DNA of 64,000 bases from Bacteroides sp. AN502(2024) (lineage in GTDB: Bacteria; Bacteroidota; Bacteroidia; Bacteroidales; Bacteroidaceae), in NCBI RefSeq assembly GCF_041227145.1, contig NZ_JBGFSP010000003.1, positions 1,426,001 through 1,490,000 of the forward strand, in the 5' to 3' direction. The position numbers and the translations under genes were made by a program. Positions within the stretch are counted from its first letter, which is position 1; each line of letters starts with the position of its first letter. The notes beneath the pieces were generated by a model. It did not search any database. It was not told the DNA's origin and saw only the letters and a list, made by a program, of their open reading frames with translations. Below, in pieces: positions 28,466 through 37,104 of the stretch.

Positions 28466-29674
28466 CTATTTCTTTATTACTCGATACGTTTTATATTGTT
28501 CATCATAGGCGTAAGAAATTGGTGCAACAAAGGTTAATCCATTAATAACTGTTTCAAAGCTGTCTTTCAAATCAATTTTTCCGGAACATTTTATTTTACT
28601 TAGCGCTGGGTCAAATTCTACATTCACACCATAATAGGTAGACAGGCGTTGCAATACCATTCCCAAATCGGCACTTTGGAAACAATAGAGTCCATTTATC
28701 CACGATATTGCCTGTTCTACATCTACTTGTGATATATTTTCCTTTCCATCGGCAGAGCTGAACATCTGATTAGGAGCCAAAATCGCTTTCGGAGTCCGGA
28801 CTGTCTCTACCTGAACACATCCTTGCGCCAGCACTACACTTCTAATTGTTTCCGATTCATACGCCGTTACATTAAATTTAGTACCAAGCACCCTGACATT
28901 CATATCTTTGGTCCGCACATAGAAAGGGCGGTTCTCATCTCTGACTACTTCTATGTAGATTTCTCCATCCACATAGATTTCACGTTTATCTTTTTCAAAC
29001 TCTACCGGATAAATCACTCTCGTGCCGGCATTCACCCAGACTTTAGATCCATCGGCAAACGTCAATACCGATCGCTTTCCACGCGGAATGACCAATTGAT
29101 TGTAAGCTGCTGATTTTTCCTTTTGTATACTTTCCTGATTTGTTTTGATTTCTACGGAATCATACGTAATCTCCGTTTCTTTTTCTTTCAGGCTCACTAC
29201 GTTATCTTCCGCCAAAATCAACAGTGTTTCTTCCGTCAGAGGCAAATCAGCTTTGGTATTCACTGCAAAAGTGGCAATATCCGGCTCCAGCACCGAAGAA
29301 TAACTCTTTAATAAGAAGAAACATCCCACAAGAATAGCAACACTGGCAGCCGAGCTCAATCCTATTAAGAAATAGTTCTTACGTTTCGCCTTCTCCTTAT
29401 TTATATTGGTTGCCTGTATACGAGTCCATAAATCATCCGTTTCCTCGTTTGAAAGTACTTCTTCTTTCTCTTTTGAAAAAACCTCCATATATCTTTTTGC
29501 TGCTATATATTCATCTATATTAGAAGGATTCAACCATTCAAATTCATCCCAAAACTTCTTTGTTTCTTCCGTAGGATGATTCATAGAAGAAATAAAGAAA
29601 TCATTCTGAAGAAATTCTTCAAAAGTATATAGGGAAAAATCTGTATGTTTTTGTTCAGAGTTCATCAATTTCAT
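28466..29674 (-). CDS. FecR-type anti-sigma factor with DUF4974
   Basis: About 402 residues from Met 29674. The upstream part of the open frame is basic and unlikely to be translated. The N-terminal cytoplasmic region is followed by one membrane segment (FLIGLSSAASVAILVGCFFL), a FecR domain (VIPRGKRSVLTFADGSKVWVN and FYVRTKDMNVRVLGTKFNVTAY) and a DUF4974 tail. Family members receive a signal from the STN domain of SusC and release the sigma factor. It is encoded between the sigma factor and susC, the standard arrangement. Confidence 0.9.
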   Translation of the reverse strand: MKLMNSEQKHTDFSLYTFEEFLQNDFFISSMNHPTEETKKFWDEFEWLNPSNIDEYIAAKRYMEVFSKEKEEVLSNEETDDLWTRIQATNINKEKAKRKNYFLIGLSSAASVAILVGCFFLLKSYSSVLEPDIATFAVNTKADLPLTEETLLILAEDNVVSLKEKETEITYDSVEIKTNQESIQKEKSAAYNQLVIPRGKRSVLTFADGSKVWVNAGTRVIYPVEFEKDKREIYVDGEIYIEVVRDENRPFYVRTKDMNVRVLGTKFNVTAYESETIRSVVLAQGCVQVETVRTPKAILAPNQMFSSADGKENISQVDVEQAISWINGLYCFQSADLGMVLQRLSTYYGVNVEFDPALSKIKCSGKIDLKDSFETVINGLTFVAPISYAYDEQYKTYRVIKK

Positions 29675-29776
29675 TGTCTTTACGTATGAATAACAGTTGT
29701 ACTTTCCTTTTATACTCACTTTTTCCGAAGTTTTTTCCACTTTTTTTATAGGAGGAAAATAGCTGATTATTCTCTC

Positions 29777-30349
29777 TTATTTTCTCTTAAATAAGTCCCG
29801 GATACGTCCCAAAGCCCGTTGAATAGAGTTAGAAACAGATTGATTATTCATGTCTGTCACCTTACTGATTTCATCAATACTCATCTCTTTGATGTATCGA
29901 TAATAAATAATTTCACGCTGTCTGTCCGTCAATACAGACATCATAGTATGCACGGTTGCCTGAACTTGTTTTTCCTGTTCATTATTAATATATATAGTTT
30001 CTGGAGTGGAGGAGGGGTTGTCAACCGTCTCTTCCCTCTCACCTATTTCATCAAACGAAAGAGAATCTGTTGTTTTTTTTAGCGCATTAAAAAGAGTGTT
30101 TTTCAACGCTACCGTCAAATAAGCTGCAATATTATCTGTTGGGGCTAACTTTGCACGATTCATGTGGATTTTCACAAACACATCATGTATGCAATCTTTA
30201 ATTAATTCTTTGTCTGAAGTATATAATAGTCCGAATCGAAACAGATCTTGCACCGTTCGATTATAGATTTGGGTATACGCACTCGAATCTCCCTCGAGAA
30301 ACCTTTTCCACAAAAGGGAGTCGGAAAGAGTGTGTATATTTGAGTTCAT
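29777..30349 (-). CDS. ECF-type RNA polymerase sigma factor
   Basis: About 190 residues from Met 30349. Region 2 carries LIKDCIHDVFVKIH and region 4 carries LTDRQREIIYYRYIKEMSIDEI followed by SVSNSIQRALGRIRDLF. It belongs to the Bacteroidetes ECF sigma factors controlled by FecR proteins and directs transcription of the adjacent susCD operon. Many characterised yeast-mannan loci use hybrid two-component sensors instead, so this locus is regulated differently (from memory). It follows the GH43 gene by about 78 bp. Confidence 0.9.
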   Translation of the reverse strand: MNSNIHTLSDSLLWKRFLEGDSSAYTQIYNRTVQDLFRFGLLYTSDKELIKDCIHDVFVKIHMNRAKLAPTDNIAAYLTVALKNTLFNALKKTTDSLSFDEIGEREETVDNPSSTPETIYINNEQEKQVQATVHTMMSVLTDRQREIIYYRYIKEMSIDEISKVTDMNNQSVSNSIQRALGRIRDLFKRK

Positions 30350-30427
30350 TATAATAAGTATGTTTGATTTACAAGGACAAAAATAAAACAATAAATAAAA
30401 AAAAGCCCATCTTTATTAAAATATTAA

Positions 30428-31444
30428 TTACGGATGGGCTGAACTTTTCAGATTTTCCTTCAATGGGCTTGCCTCTACTCCCTCGAAAGTCATCTTTATG
30501 GGTTTTATTTTTCCATCTTTGTCAAAGTACATACGGTCAACGCAGGTCACACGAGCATTTCCATCCGTTTCACCCAATGGATGACGATGATAGATGATGT
30601 ACCATTCATCCTCTCCCGGCCCTTTTACAACTGAATGATGGCCGGCACCTGTTCCAATATTGGGATCTCTCTGTAATATTTTTGCTTCTCTTTTGAAAGG
30701 TCCGAACGGTGAGTCGGCAATGGCATAAGCAACACAATAATCCGGTCCGGTCCAACCGCCTTCTGACCACATAAAATAGTATTTTCCGTTACGTTTCAAC
30801 ATAAAAGGTCCCTCTACATATTTTTCGGGGGTTACTTCCTTATAAAGGGTACCATCTTCAAACGGTACGATACTCAACAAGTCCGGGGTCAGTTTCACCA
30901 TATTACAATGTCCCCAGCCACCATAATACATATAATACTGTCCGTCATCGTCTTTGTAAACAAACTGATCGATCGGTTGCGCACCATTTACAAATTTATC
31001 AATCAGAGGTTTGCCTAACGCATCTTTAAATGGTCCGGCAGGATTGTCGGCCACAGCTACACCAATACCGCCTAGTTCATTATTGCTTTGAATATCATTC
31101 GCACCAAAGAATATATAATATTTATCATTCGCATGAATCACGGCAGGTGCCCACAAAGCACGTTTAAACCAACTAATATTCTCTTTTGATAACACTTTCG
31201 GGTGCTTTGTCCAGTTCACCAGGTCTTTAGACGAGAAGGCATCCATGAAAGTCTGTTCGTCATAAGGCGCCGAATACGTAGGATAAATCCAGTATTCATC
31301 CTCAAATACAATTCCTTCCGGATCGGCATACCATCCCGGAAATACAGGATTGCCACTCGTCTTCGGTTGTTGATTGGCTTTTTGTCCAAATACAGACTGG
31401 AAACAGCAAATAACACTAAGAAGAATAAGGTGCTTCAGTTTCAT
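30428..31444 (-). CDS. GH43 family glycosidase, exported
   Basis: A 338-residue protein with a signal peptide ending near VFGQ. The five-bladed propeller motifs are intact: the catalytic base Asp in WYADPEG, the pKa-modulating Asp in QPIDQFVYKDDDG and the acid Glu in VEGPFMLKRNGKYY. GH43 enzymes cleave arabinofuranose, xylose or galactose. It is encoded just upstream of the sigma factor and in the same direction. A rightward GH43 of another subfamily starts 143 bp away. Confidence 0.85.
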   Translation of the reverse strand: MKLKHLILLSVICCFQSVFGQKANQQPKTSGNPVFPGWYADPEGIVFEDEYWIYPTYSAPYDEQTFMDAFSSKDLVNWTKHPKVLSKENISWFKRALWAPAVIHANDKYYIFFGANDIQSNNELGGIGVAVADNPAGPFKDALGKPLIDKFVNGAQPIDQFVYKDDDGQYYMYYGGWGHCNMVKLTPDLLSIVPFEDGTLYKEVTPEKYVEGPFMLKRNGKYYFMWSEGGWTGPDYCVAYAIADSPFGPFKREAKILQRDPNIGTGAGHHSVVKGPGEDEWYIIYHRHPLGETDGNARVTCVDRMYFDKDGKIKPIKMTFEGVEASPLKENLKSSAHP

Positions 31445-31587
31445 ACAATATCAATTTTAAAGTTCGTGCCACAAAGATGAGAAAAAACAACTAGAAATTC
31501 AATAAATACAAACCAATCTGCAAAAAAAGATGATTTATCAGGATTTTGTGCTTTCTTTGTAGTGTCATTATTAAATGAAAAAACATC

Positions 31588-32691
31588 ATGAAAAGCAGAT
31601 TGTTATTACCATTCGTATTTTTAGTCATTATTTGTGCATCCTGTCAACCCAAGAAGAAAACAGAGCCGGAAAAGGAAGCCGTAACAGGAGCTACTTACAC
31701 AAATCCGCTACATGAAAGAGGAGCAGAGCCATGGGCAGTTTTTTATAAAGGGAAATATTATTATACGCAAGGCTCTGAAAACAGAATCATACTTTGGGAA
31801 ACTGATGACATAACAAATTTAAAAGACAGTCTTAAAAAGCCCGTATGGATACCCACCGACCCAAGTAACTCGCACCACTTATGGGCTCCCGAGTTACATC
31901 GGATCAATAATAAATGGTATATCTATTTTGCGGCAGACGATGGTAACATGGACAATCACCAGATTTATGTAATTGAAAACGAGGCTGATATTCCTACAGA
32001 AGGTAAGTTTGTCATGAAAGGGCGCATACCGACTGACAAAGATAACAACTGGGCGATTCATGCAAGCACTTTTGAACATGACGGACAACGTTACATGATT
32101 TGGTGCGGATGGCAAAAACGAAGAATCGACAGTGAGACACAATGTATTTACATCGCTTCGATGAAAAATCCGTGGGCTCTTTCTTCTGATAGAGTCCTGA
32201 TTTCCCAACCTGAATATGAATGGGAGTGTCAATGGGTCAATCCCGATGGCAGTAAAACGGCCTATCCTATTCATGTGAACGAGGCACCTCATTTCTTCCA
32301 ACCGAAGAATAAAGACAAAGTATGCATTTTTTATTCTGCCAGCGGTAGCTGGACACCTTATTATTGTGTAGGACTACTAACAGCAGATGCCAATGCTGAC
32401 CTGCTGGACCCTATTTCCTGGAAGAAACACCCGACCCCTGTATTTCAGCAAAAACCTGAGAATGAAGTTTTTGGCCCCGGCGGCAGCTCTTTCATCCAGT
32501 CACCGGATGGAAAGGAATGTTATATGCTTTATCATGCCCGTCAGATACCGAATGATGCTCCGGGCGCAATGGACTCACGTACTCCCCGCTTGCAAAAAAT
32601 AGAATGGGACAAAGAGGGAATGCCTGTACTGGGAGTACCACAAAAAGAAGGAGAACCCATGGCAAAGCCATCTGGTTCTCCAATCAATTAG
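31588..32691 (+). CDS. GH43-like lipoprotein with altered catalytic residues
   Basis: A 367-residue lipoprotein (lipobox IICASC) resembling the arabinofuranosidase-type GH43 group through HHLWAPELHRINNKWYIYFAADDG, YSASGSWTPYYCVGLLT and WKKHPTPVF. Key positions differ from the pattern I know: the base Asp of DPW is Glu47 (GAEPW), the pKa Asp of WAIDGT is His158 (WAIHAS), and the His of GPGHNS is Gly299 (GPGGSS). The acid Glu232 remains (VNEAP). It may be an inactive binding protein or have altered chemistry. It is convergent with the GH115 gene, leaving one base between stops. Confidence 0.8.
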   Translation: MKSRLLLPFVFLVIICASCQPKKKTEPEKEAVTGATYTNPLHERGAEPWAVFYKGKYYYTQGSENRIILWETDDITNLKDSLKKPVWIPTDPSNSHHLWAPELHRINNKWYIYFAADDGNMDNHQIYVIENEADIPTEGKFVMKGRIPTDKDNNWAIHASTFEHDGQRYMIWCGWQKRRIDSETQCIYIASMKNPWALSSDRVLISQPEYEWECQWVNPDGSKTAYPIHVNEAPHFFQPKNKDKVCIFYSASGSWTPYYCVGLLTADANADLLDPISWKKHPTPVFQQKPENEVFGPGGSSFIQSPDGKECYMLYHARQIPNDAPGAMDSRTPRLQKIEWDKEGMPVLGVPQKEGEPMAKPSGSPIN

Positions 32692-32692
32692 A

Positions 32693-35641
32693 CTAATTAC
32701 ATTTTGTACTTTCAGGTCCAAGGTATGAACGTTTTAATCCTCCCATGTCGATGACTATTTTTTGAATAACGACTCCAGGATCACCACAACGTATCTGTAG
32801 GGTGTGTTTGCCCGGCTTTTTCACATACAAAGTAGATTTATTCACTCTACAGTTCTTCAGTACACTATCATACCAAACTTGAGAATACTCAACAGCAGAA
32901 GTAGAAGGGGTAGAAATAGAACCATCATCTATACGGACACTATACTTTGTGTCCGAATTAGTATGTTCCGGCAATTTATAGTCTCGCTCTGCGTGCAAAG
33001 GGAATGTAGGAAGAACATAGGTATACACATCATAAATCCCAGCATTAAATGTATAAAAATCATATTCCACTCTAGGTACATCACCAGCACGATACATCTG
33101 CAAAGGAGATATAGGATTCCCTAATTGCAAAGCATACCCTTCAACCCCAATCCCGGGAAGAATATTCATTTTTATGTCATTACTCTCAAATTTACGATGA
33201 AACCCTGCAGCCGGAATAGAAACATACCCATTTTCTTCCATATACACTCCTTGCATCTCATCACGCACAGGAAACATCGGATTAAAAACAGAAACTAATA
33301 CACACTCTTTTTGATCATTAGAACTAAACTCCACAGAACCTTTAATACTCTCTCCAACCGGAACTTTCTCCCAATCAACAGATACCCTGATTCGGTCTTC
33401 TGTCGGAGTTTTCCCAGTTTTTTGAGACACTATAATCCAATCGTCCGAGGGCTTTGCAGTCCAACTCAAAATTCCACTCCCTTGATTATACACATCGATC
33501 CAATGGCTTTTACGGGAAAAAGTGCTATAAACAGGCAAACTATGATAACTTGTACCTCCTTTATCCAAGTTCTCACTTTCTGCCTGAAGAGCTAATTTAG
33601 GAGCACCGACAGGTGTATAACTTTCTTCCATCAACGGAAGCATAAAGTAAGAACTGGAACCTTCATAATTCTGTTTCAAAGACATCATATATTTCCATTT
33701 CCCGTTCAACAATGAATTATAACCTTCAGTTATGATTTGCAGACTATCATGGTAGTTCTTTATCTTCTCCTTTATCAAATTGGCAGCGGCACGTTGCTGA
33801 CGAACATACTGCCGATAATATTGTCCTTTTATAGTCATGTGGTTCATCAGTTCAGCACCTTTCACGGGGTAGTATAATAACTGATAAAAAGCCGGCTGAC
33901 TGTCTTTATCCAAAGATGCCAAAAGACTTTCCGCTTTCTTCCCAATGCGGCTATATTCGTTCAGACGATTTTCTGCTTCATTATAATTGGCAAAAGAGAA
34001 CTCCGTATCCGTACGTTTCTCTCCTCCGCCCCAATAATTATTCCAATATCCCCAACCCATATATTCCGGTTTCCGGGAAAAGGCCAGATTGATATGCGAA
34101 GAAGTGATATCTTCAAATACACTATAATACTGCTCCCCAAACATCTTTGCCAACCAACGGGCGGGATAGGTAACCACATTATTCGCATTAAAGCTATCTA
34201 TATCATAAGCCATATCAAGGAATAAAGAGACTTGCATTTCGGCTCCTTTTAAATCACCGCAATTAGCCAGCCAAATACGGTCCGCCATCGTATCATAAGC
34301 TTTCCGGAGTTCCTCATACATCAGAGCCGGGGGAGTAGTGCTGTACCACAAATAGCTATGGGGAACTCCCAGATAAGAGACATGGTAGTAAACACCTGCA
34401 CGCCCGGAACGTTTTTGTTCATGCGGGCCACTTAAGCGCTTCATGTAGCCGAAGTTATCATCCGGCCAAATAATGGTTACATCATCCGGCAATTCCAATC
34501 CATTCGAATAGATTTCCAACACCTCCTTGTATGGAGTAAATGCCTGTGGAATTGTTTCAACCGGTCGATCAAAATGTTCTGCAATCAAATTACGTTGGTC
34601 TTTCAACGCACTCTCCAGCATTTTGACCTTTTCTTTCATGGGGACATCACCTCCTCCCATTGCCGCATCATGCAATCCTCTCAAAGCCAAGGTATATACA
34701 TTCTCATAAGCACAGTTTTCCTTTACACGATTTCCTAGAACTTCATTAATTTTATCCTTATTTTTACCATAATCCCAGGGCCCCATCGTTTTTGAATTCC
34801 ATTCACTAGCTGTATTTAACAATAATGGTTCGCAATGACTGGACCCCATTACAATAGCAAAAGTATCTGCCACCAACTTATTTTCAGGTATCTTATAAAA
34901 TGCGGTCGACACCGGATGCATGGCAGGAGCCAGATGATTGGCTTTCAACCGTAACAACAATTCGCATATTTTGGCATAAGTACGGGGACCTATATTGCCA
35001 CGCTCTTTCTCAAAAGTCTTGGCGGCCCAAGGTTTCAGTCCCCAATCTTCATCATTCAGAAAAACACCTCTATATTTCACGGAAGGGGTCTTGGAAACAG
35101 TGATGGGAGCATCCACATAAAGTGTTTTATATTTCTTCACAGGGACATCCGCCCACCAATACCAAGGAGACACACCTGCCATTTCCGAAAGAGAAAACAA
35201 ACCGTAAGAAGCTCCTCGCCTGTCACTTCCAGCTACAATCAGCGCTTTATCTACTCCTGGAAAAGGATGATTAACTGTCTGAATCAGATAACGTTCCCAT
35301 GCTCCTTCTAAAGGAGATATATCTATTTTTCCATTGGAGGCTAGCTGACGAATTGCCTGATTCTTTTCAATAGTACCGACAATCACCACTGTTCTTCCTT
35401 TTTTCCATTCATCTGCCAATTTTAGTCTCTGTCCTGTGACATTTTCAATATCAGACACAAACAGTTCGGCAACCTTCTTTACAACCGGGTAATCATTGAC
35501 ATCATAACACACGGTCGCCTTTATTTTCGATGCGACTAATGGGAAAGTATATTTACTATGTTTTACATTCTCATTCACAACCACTTGTGATTGCAGGGCA
35601 GATGCCACTACCAATAATATTAATAGCGAAAAGATTCTCAT
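32693..35641 (-). CDS. GH115 alpha-glucuronidase family protein
   Basis: A 982-residue exported protein. Residues 25-190 form the N-terminal domain (VVIVGTIEKNQAIRQL, DRRGASYGLFSLSEMAGVSPWYWWADVP). A central barrel follows, with GVFLNDEDWGLKPWA, RLKANHLAPAMHP and WPDDNFGYMKRLSG, then a helical bundle and a C-terminal beta-domain ending in IRCGDPGVVIQKIVIDMGG. GH115 enzymes remove 4-O-methyl-glucuronic acid from xylan-type glycans, including internal residues. Length and motif order match the family. It points to glucuronoarabinoxylan or a similar acidic glycan as the target of this sub-region. Confidence 0.9.
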   Translation of the reverse strand: MRIFSLLILLVVASALQSQVVVNENVKHSKYTFPLVASKIKATVCYDVNDYPVVKKVAELFVSDIENVTGQRLKLADEWKKGRTVVIVGTIEKNQAIRQLASNGKIDISPLEGAWERYLIQTVNHPFPGVDKALIVAGSDRRGASYGLFSLSEMAGVSPWYWWADVPVKKYKTLYVDAPITVSKTPSVKYRGVFLNDEDWGLKPWAAKTFEKERGNIGPRTYAKICELLLRLKANHLAPAMHPVSTAFYKIPENKLVADTFAIVMGSSHCEPLLLNTASEWNSKTMGPWDYGKNKDKINEVLGNRVKENCAYENVYTLALRGLHDAAMGGGDVPMKEKVKMLESALKDQRNLIAEHFDRPVETIPQAFTPYKEVLEIYSNGLELPDDVTIIWPDDNFGYMKRLSGPHEQKRSGRAGVYYHVSYLGVPHSYLWYSTTPPALMYEELRKAYDTMADRIWLANCGDLKGAEMQVSLFLDMAYDIDSFNANNVVTYPARWLAKMFGEQYYSVFEDITSSHINLAFSRKPEYMGWGYWNNYWGGGEKRTDTEFSFANYNEAENRLNEYSRIGKKAESLLASLDKDSQPAFYQLLYYPVKGAELMNHMTIKGQYYRQYVRQQRAAANLIKEKIKNYHDSLQIITEGYNSLLNGKWKYMMSLKQNYEGSSSYFMLPLMEESYTPVGAPKLALQAESENLDKGGTSYHSLPVYSTFSRKSHWIDVYNQGSGILSWTAKPSDDWIIVSQKTGKTPTEDRIRVSVDWEKVPVGESIKGSVEFSSNDQKECVLVSVFNPMFPVRDEMQGVYMEENGYVSIPAAGFHRKFESNDIKMNILPGIGVEGYALQLGNPISPLQMYRAGDVPRVEYDFYTFNAGIYDVYTYVLPTFPLHAERDYKLPEHTNSDTKYSVRIDDGSISTPSTSAVEYSQVWYDSVLKNCRVNKSTLYVKKPGKHTLQIRCGDPGVVIQKIVIDMGGLKRSYLGPESTKCN

Positions 35642-35668
35642 TGATACAGTAGTTCTAGTTATTCAGTT

Positions 35669-36451
35669 CTATTTCTTTTTATCTTCAAAATGATAGTTAT
35701 ATGGATTCCGCTTAAAATGATAACGATTTCTTGGCACCGGCAATGGGTGTTGTACACGCAGTTCCCAAGTCATCAATTCTTCCAGCAATTCCATTTGTTT
35801 GGAGGCATATTTCTTTTTATTATAAAGATTATTAATCTCGGAAGGATCGGCTTTCAAGTTATACAGTTCACCACGACCATAATTGTCGAGTACCAGCTTC
35901 CAGTCATCTTTGCGAACCATACGTTCAGTTCCACTTTGTGTCCAGGTATTCAGTTCGTCAAAATGAACTATTTTATTGGGTTGCAAAGCCCCCTCTTTAG
36001 CAAATGTCAACGGTTCATCCCGGGTGAAATCTTCACTACAATAATCAAAATCTTTCCCTTTCACATGTGCATGATTCTTTCCCACTAATGCCGTCTTATA
36101 TCTTTGTTCTTTAAACACTTCGAGCATATCTTTCTTATAATACATATCGGGAGTATTATGGTTAGTATGGACATGCGTAGCAGGCCAGTAACATCCTGTA
36201 AACATGGAACAACGGGCAGGCATACTAGCAGGAGCTACCGTATACGCTTTATCAAAGCATACATTGCTCAAGGCCAAAGAATCGGCAAAAGGAAGCACAG
36301 CCATCGGAAAACCTTCGCGACCACACAAATCAGCTCGCTGTTGGTCATCCATGATGATAACCACATTGGGGTTGGGTGTTTTTGCAGACATTGGGATGAT
36401 ATTTATCATACCGGAAACAGCAGAGATTAAGAATAAAACTATCCTATTCAT
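35669..36451 (-). pseudogene. Sulfatase with large internal deletion
   Basis: 260 residues, roughly half the usual sulfatase length. The N-terminal half is normal: IIMDDQQRADLC supplies metal ligands, and SMPAR within APASMPARCSMFTG is the serine-type formylglycine signature. The C-terminal end is also normal (GTERMVRKDDWKLV, YNLKADPSEINNLY). Between about residues 150 and 175 the middle is missing, including the GDHG metal-binding region and the substrate-binding segments, yet the frame stays open. This looks like an in-frame deletion of some 250-300 residues, so the product is probably inactive. Confidence 0.75.
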
Positions 36452-36603
36452 AATATAGCATCATAATAAGTTAGTAACAAGAAGTGTATGAATTACTCAC
36501 ACCCAAAATTCGGCAATCTTTCCGATAAATTACGAAAATAACCATTCAATAAAGGACAAAAAATAACCATTTTCACATAAAACTCATCCAATACAGATTT
36601 TGC

Positions 36604-36970
36604 TTATAAAGATAAAAAATGAATAGCAACATTGTAATATGTTTCAACATCTCTCCGTTCTTTCAAAAGACTTTCCATTACCTCTGCAAATCTCCGGGAA
36701 TCAATCTTATGACGAAGTGATTTCCAAAGCCAAATATTTCTATTAACTTGTTCTATTCTCAGTTTCAAATTAGCGGTTAATTCTTCAACCGGATTTCATT
36801 CTATGCTCCCACAGTACATTATGAAAACAGAGCAAATACAGTTCAGGGCACAGATTTATATCATTAAAGATTAAACGATTAGGCCCCCAATATAAGATAC
36901 ATAATCAGAGCCATTGACAGTACGATCATTACCAATACTTTCTTTACTAAATTTCCACTCTTCATTGGCA
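36604..36970 (-). pseudogene. GH67 alpha-glucuronidase C-terminal remnant
   Basis: Translating the minus strand of this apparently empty region gives, in order, IGNDRTVNGSDYVSYI, then after a frame change near 36882 FNDINLCPELYLLCFHNV and WEHRMKSG, then after a stop and short deletion WLWKSLRHKIDSRRFAEVM. These match successive blocks of the GH67 C-terminus (IGxDRT, CPExxLLxFHHVPW, RMxSG, WxxLxGKIDxxRF). The remnant ends at a stop near 36604. No intact start or N-terminal half is present. The remaining sequence to 37104 and 36452-36603 shows nothing recognisable. Confidence 0.6.
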
Positions 36971-37104
36971 CGTATTCCGAACCCTGCTTTATAACAACAT
37001 TTTACCTAAGTAGGAGAACCAGCATCAGCAGACGAAATACATTCGTACCAAAGTCTAAATTTCCCATAAATTAGATTCAATTAGGTAATTAATATAAATT
37101 GTTA

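Noticed and set aside
36879..36965. 28-residue hydrophobic small protein beginning MKSGNLVKK
   Set aside because: It overlaps the GH67 remnant in another frame, where ordered GH67 motifs give a stronger explanation; a chance membrane-like frame is likely.
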